A stretch of DNA of 64,000 bases from Gemmatimonas sp. (GTDB lineage Bacteria; Gemmatimonadota; Gemmatimonadetes; Gemmatimonadales; Gemmatimonadaceae), in contig JAABRO010000033.1 in assembly GCA_011390885.1 (NCBI GenBank), forward strand, positions 79,389-143,388, written 5' to 3'. The notes below the pieces were generated by a model. The model was not told where the DNA came from. It searched no databases and worked only from the letters and a program-made list of their open reading frames with translations. The translations under genes and the position numbers were made by a program. The first letter of the stretch is position 1. Each line of letters opens with the position of its first letter. Below are positions 61,466 to 64,000 of this stretch, piece by piece.

Positions 61466-63214
61466 TCAGCCGCGCGCGGCCACCAGCGCGGCCGCCACGA
61501 GGAGCAGGAGTGCGCCCAGCAGCAGCGGGATCGTGCGTCGAAGCACGGTGTCGTAGCGTTCCGACACCGAGTCCGACTCGGCGTCGGCGTCGCGGTTCGC
61601 GAGGGACGATCCGCCGGACGTGCCGGACCGTGCGTCGGTGGACGCACTGACGGGTGCAGGCGCCGTCGGCTGAAGGCGTACCACGCCAGTCGGCCGCGGC
61701 ACGAGCCGGTTCCACCCGAGTGCCGCCAGCAGCACACCCGCCACGATCGGCCAGCCGAGCGCCAGCACGTCGCCCAGGCCCGCATCGAGCGAAGCGCTCA
61801 GGGGAATCCACCACACGCCGGTCGCCACGGCCACCAGCGCAATGGGCCACGCCGGGCCGACCCGCGGTGGGTTGCGCGACACGATCGCGCGCGACTCTCG
61901 TTCATGCTCGGCGGGCGAGAGGCCCTCGCGGTACGCGGCCATCATCAGCGCGCCGTGAAACGCCCGCACCCCCGCCTCGCCGCGCAGTCGTTCCGCGCAC
62001 CAGAGCACGCGCGCGACCAGCAGTGTGGTGCCGATGGCCGCCGCCGACAGCCACGGCACGATCCAGGCCAGCTCCGTCGAGCCGAGCTCCGACTTCATCG
62101 CGAGCTTGGCCGCCGCTCCGCTTGTGAGCGGGGCGCCCGCGAGGGCGAGGGCCGGCAGCAGCAGCCAGCGCCGCGCGGCAGGCGTCATGGCCACGGTGTC
62201 GTCGCTGCCCGTGAACAGCGCGCCCTTGGCGATGCCATGATGCACGGCGTACAGGGTGAGGACCGCCACGAACCCCGGCTCCCCGCTGGCCAGCGCGGCT
62301 CCGACGAGCACGGTGACGAGTCCCGACTGGCTGATGCTCGACCAGCCGAGCACCGTGGCGGAGTCGCCCAGGCGCACGCCCCGGAACGCGCCCCAGTACG
62401 CAGCGACGAGCCCCACGATGGCCACGTTGCGGCCCAGCGTCGGGAGGGTGGCCACGCCGAGTGGCAGCGTGAGCAGCCAGCCCAGCACGCCCGCGTTGAT
62501 CATCGCCCCGCCCAGCACCACGCGCACCGCGGCCGGCGCCACGGTGTACGTGCTCGGCAGCCAGAAGTGCACGCCGAGCAGCGCCGCCTTCACGCCGAAT
62601 CCGACGAGCAGCGCCAGCGTGATGCCGAGCACGTGCGGTGAATCGGCGATAGCCGCTGGCACCAGCGCGAGCGTGTTGCCGGCGCCGCCGCGGCTGGCCA
62701 GCAGCAGGCCCGCGAGAATGGCCATCTCGCCGAGCACGGTGAACGCGATGTACAGCCGACCGGCGTCTCGGGCGAAGGTTGAGCCACTGCACACCACGAG
62801 CGCGTAGGCGCCGAACGACATCATGGCGAAGCCGCTGTAGAAGCCGCCGATGTCCTGCGCGAGTGCGAGCCAGAGGTTGCCGGTGAGCGTGAAGAGCCAC
62901 GGCAGCACGAGGTGGCGCAGGCGATCTGCCGTGATCGGCGACCGCAGCGCTGTCAACCCGCCCACGCACCACACCAGCGCCATCGCCGCCAGCAGGGCGC
63001 GGCGCGTGTCGTCGAGCGCCCACTGGCCCCCCAGCATGAGCCACGGCAGTTCGAGCGACGTGCCGGGCGCCACGAGCAGCGCCGCCACGAGCGCCGGCAA
63101 CGGTGCCACGGGCAGCAGCCACGGCAACCGACCGCGCCAGCCGGGGACGAGCGCGGCGAGCAGCGCCCCGACCGGTGCGCCCACGGCAGCGGCAAGCAGC
63201 GCCTGGCTCAACAC
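61466..63214 (-). CDS. Proton-conducting membrane subunit (complex I / Mrp antiporter type)
   Basis: 582 residues, GTG start, about 15 membrane helices. The ion-channel block reads GFGVKAALLGVHFWLPSTYTVAPAAV, with the conserved Lys, and YAVHHGIAKGALFTGSDDTV, with His and Lys, as in NuoL/NuoN/MrpD proteins. The C-terminal part has an Ala/Ser/Asp-rich loop and one last helix. It follows, 10 bases downstream, a second subunit of the same class, so it belongs to a multi-gene antiporter or respiratory complex that continues past the window. Confidence 0.85.
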   Translation of the reverse strand: MLSQALLAAAVGAPVGALLAALVPGWRGRLPWLLPVAPLPALVAALLVAPGTSLELPWLMLGGQWALDDTRRALLAAMALVWCVGGLTALRSPITADRLRHLVLPWLFTLTGNLWLALAQDIGGFYSGFAMMSFGAYALVVCSGSTFARDAGRLYIAFTVLGEMAILAGLLLASRGGAGNTLALVPAAIADSPHVLGITLALLVGFGVKAALLGVHFWLPSTYTVAPAAVRVVLGGAMINAGVLGWLLTLPLGVATLPTLGRNVAIVGLVAAYWGAFRGVRLGDSATVLGWSSISQSGLVTVLVGAALASGEPGFVAVLTLYAVHHGIAKGALFTGSDDTVAMTPAARRWLLLPALALAGAPLTSGAAAKLAMKSELGSTELAWIVPWLSAAAIGTTLLVARVLWCAERLRGEAGVRAFHGALMMAAYREGLSPAEHERESRAIVSRNPPRVGPAWPIALVAVATGVWWIPLSASLDAGLGDVLALGWPIVAGVLLAALGWNRLVPRPTGVVRLQPTAPAPVSASTDARSGTSGGSSLANRDADAESDSVSERYDTVLRRTIPLLLGALLLLVAAALVAARG

Positions 63215-63224
63215 GGTACGCCGC

Positions 63225-64000
63225 TCATGGCAGGTACTCCCGCCGGGTGATCAGCATGGCCCACTGCAGCGGACTGAAGGGCATGCCGGCGAACAGCCCC
63301 GCCCCCACGGTGAGCGCCGCCGTGGCGAGCGTGGGAATCAGGAACCAGAGACTCGTCTCGAACCGCCCGAAGGATCGCTCGTCGGGCCACGGCGCCGAGG
63401 CGTTGCGGAACCACAGCCGATGCACGATGGGGAGGAAGTACGCCGCGTTGAGCACGCTGCTCGCGATGAGCACGGCGAGCACCCACGGGTGTCCGGCCTC
63501 GAGTGCGCCGAGGCCGAGGTACCACTTGCTCACGAAGCCGGCGAGCGGTGGCACCCCGATCATGCCGACGGCGCCGATCGTGAACGCAGCGCTCGTGAGC
63601 GGCATGCGGCGGCCGGCCCCGTCGAGTTCGCGAATGTCGTGCACGCCGAGCGTCTCGGCGTAGTTGCCGGCGCAGTAGAAGAGCGTGACCTTCATGATGC
63701 CCTGATGCAGCAGGTGCACGAGCCCGCCGATGGTGCCGAGCGGGCCGAACAGGCTGACGCCGAGTGCGATGTACGACACCTGGCTCACGGTGGAGAAGGC
63801 GAGCCGTCGCTTGAGATCCGTCTGCTGTGTAGCGCGCAGCGAGCCCCACACGATCGTGACGCTCGCCGCGATGGTCAGCGGCACGAGCAGGGCGAGCTCG
63901 CGCGCGAACTCGATGCCGTACACGTCGTAGACCACGCGCACGATGCCGAAGGCGCCCGCCTTCACCACGGCGACGGCGTGCAGCAGCGCGCTCACCGGCG
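63225..64000 (-). CDS. Proton-conducting membrane subunit (MrpD/NuoL type), 5' end outside window
   Basis: The last 258 codons are present; the frame is open at the window edge. SALLHAVAVVKAGAFGIVRVV contains the conserved channel Lys. TDLKRRLAFSTVSQVSYIALG and GLVHLLHQGIMKVTLFYCAGN contain the further Lys and His of the proton path. GAVGMIGVPPLAGFVSKWYLG is another family block. It is first in order, followed by the 582-residue subunit, on the minus strand. Mrp-type Na+/H+ antiport or a complex-I-like enzyme are both possible. Confidence 0.88.
   Translation of the reverse strand, partial: PVSALLHAVAVVKAGAFGIVRVVYDVYGIEFARELALLVPLTIAASVTIVWGSLRATQQTDLKRRLAFSTVSQVSYIALGVSLFGPLGTIGGLVHLLHQGIMKVTLFYCAGNYAETLGVHDIRELDGAGRRMPLTSAAFTIGAVGMIGVPPLAGFVSKWYLGLGALEAGHPWVLAVLIASSVLNAAYFLPIVHRLWFRNASAPWPDERSFGRFETSLWFLIPTLATAALTVGAGLFAGMPFSPLQWAMLITRREYLP

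Overview
The window is very GC-rich, densely coded on both strands, and almost entirely chromosomal housekeeping and envelope genes. TonB-dependent outer-membrane proteins with carboxypeptidase-regulatory N-terminal domains, many secreted peptidases, a full-length tricorn-type protease, an ECF sigma/anti-sigma pair next to a GT117-type membrane glycosyltransferase, and LIC_10091-type and DUF2723-type families suggest a Gram-negative soil-type bacterium. The best fit is the Gemmatimonadota; this is inferred from gene style and was not tested by phylogeny. I see no rRNA, tRNA, CRISPR array, prophage or intact insertion sequence.

Layout. 1-9.7 kb: end of a TonB receptor, mogA, a Trm112-like protein, a K+ channel, an E1-like MoeB-rhodanese divergent from a cytosolic Asp-box propeller coupled to a MoaD/ThiS-type protein with a C-terminal Gly-Gly, a broken Uma2 gene, an amidohydrolase, a secreted propeller and a minimal nucleotidyltransferase pair. 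9.7-18.3 kb: sodium/solute symporter with DUF3311 partner, M20 hydrolase, tricorn protease, metallo-beta-lactamase-fold protein. 18.5-22.2 kb: operon ECF sigma, anti-sigma, DUF2723. 22.5-27.1 kb: a four-gene plus-strand operon (AztD-like propeller lipoprotein, ZnuD-like TonB receptor, two small His-containing lipoproteins) that looks like a zinc-acquisition system. 27.2-37.2 kb: two S9 peptidases, Tex, PqiA-like and chromate-transporter genes. 37.4-41.8 kb: DUF4287/DUF5655, DUF4159, and a NagB-LmbE fusion between two CBS proteins. 41.8-50.6 kb: LIC_10091 family, Uup, Tat-exported TldD with TldE, a Cys-rich propeller lipoprotein, peptidase E. 50.7-64 kb: a very large TonB-type protein with an LTxxQ C-terminal tail, coupled to a Gly-rich propeller; DUF4399; cardiolipin synthase; ATP/ADP-carrier-like transporter; sulfite-oxidase-like enzyme; HPF-like protein; two proton-channel subunits, the second cut by the window end.

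Themes. (1) Peptide and amino-acid scavenging: at least eight hydrolase genes plus a symporter. (2) Molybdenum cofactor and sulfur-carrier chemistry (mogA, moeB, moaD-like) with a Mo enzyme at 60 kb. (3) Outer-membrane uptake, of which the zinc-type locus is the most coherent system. (4) Regulation: nine ATG codons lie 4-6 bases after a TAnnnT box, which points to frequent leaderless transcription; two of these share an identical CCCGGAAC box 17 bases further upstream. (5) Intergenic gaps between convergent genes carry perfect terminator hairpins or a dispersed long palindrome present at least twice and possibly three times.
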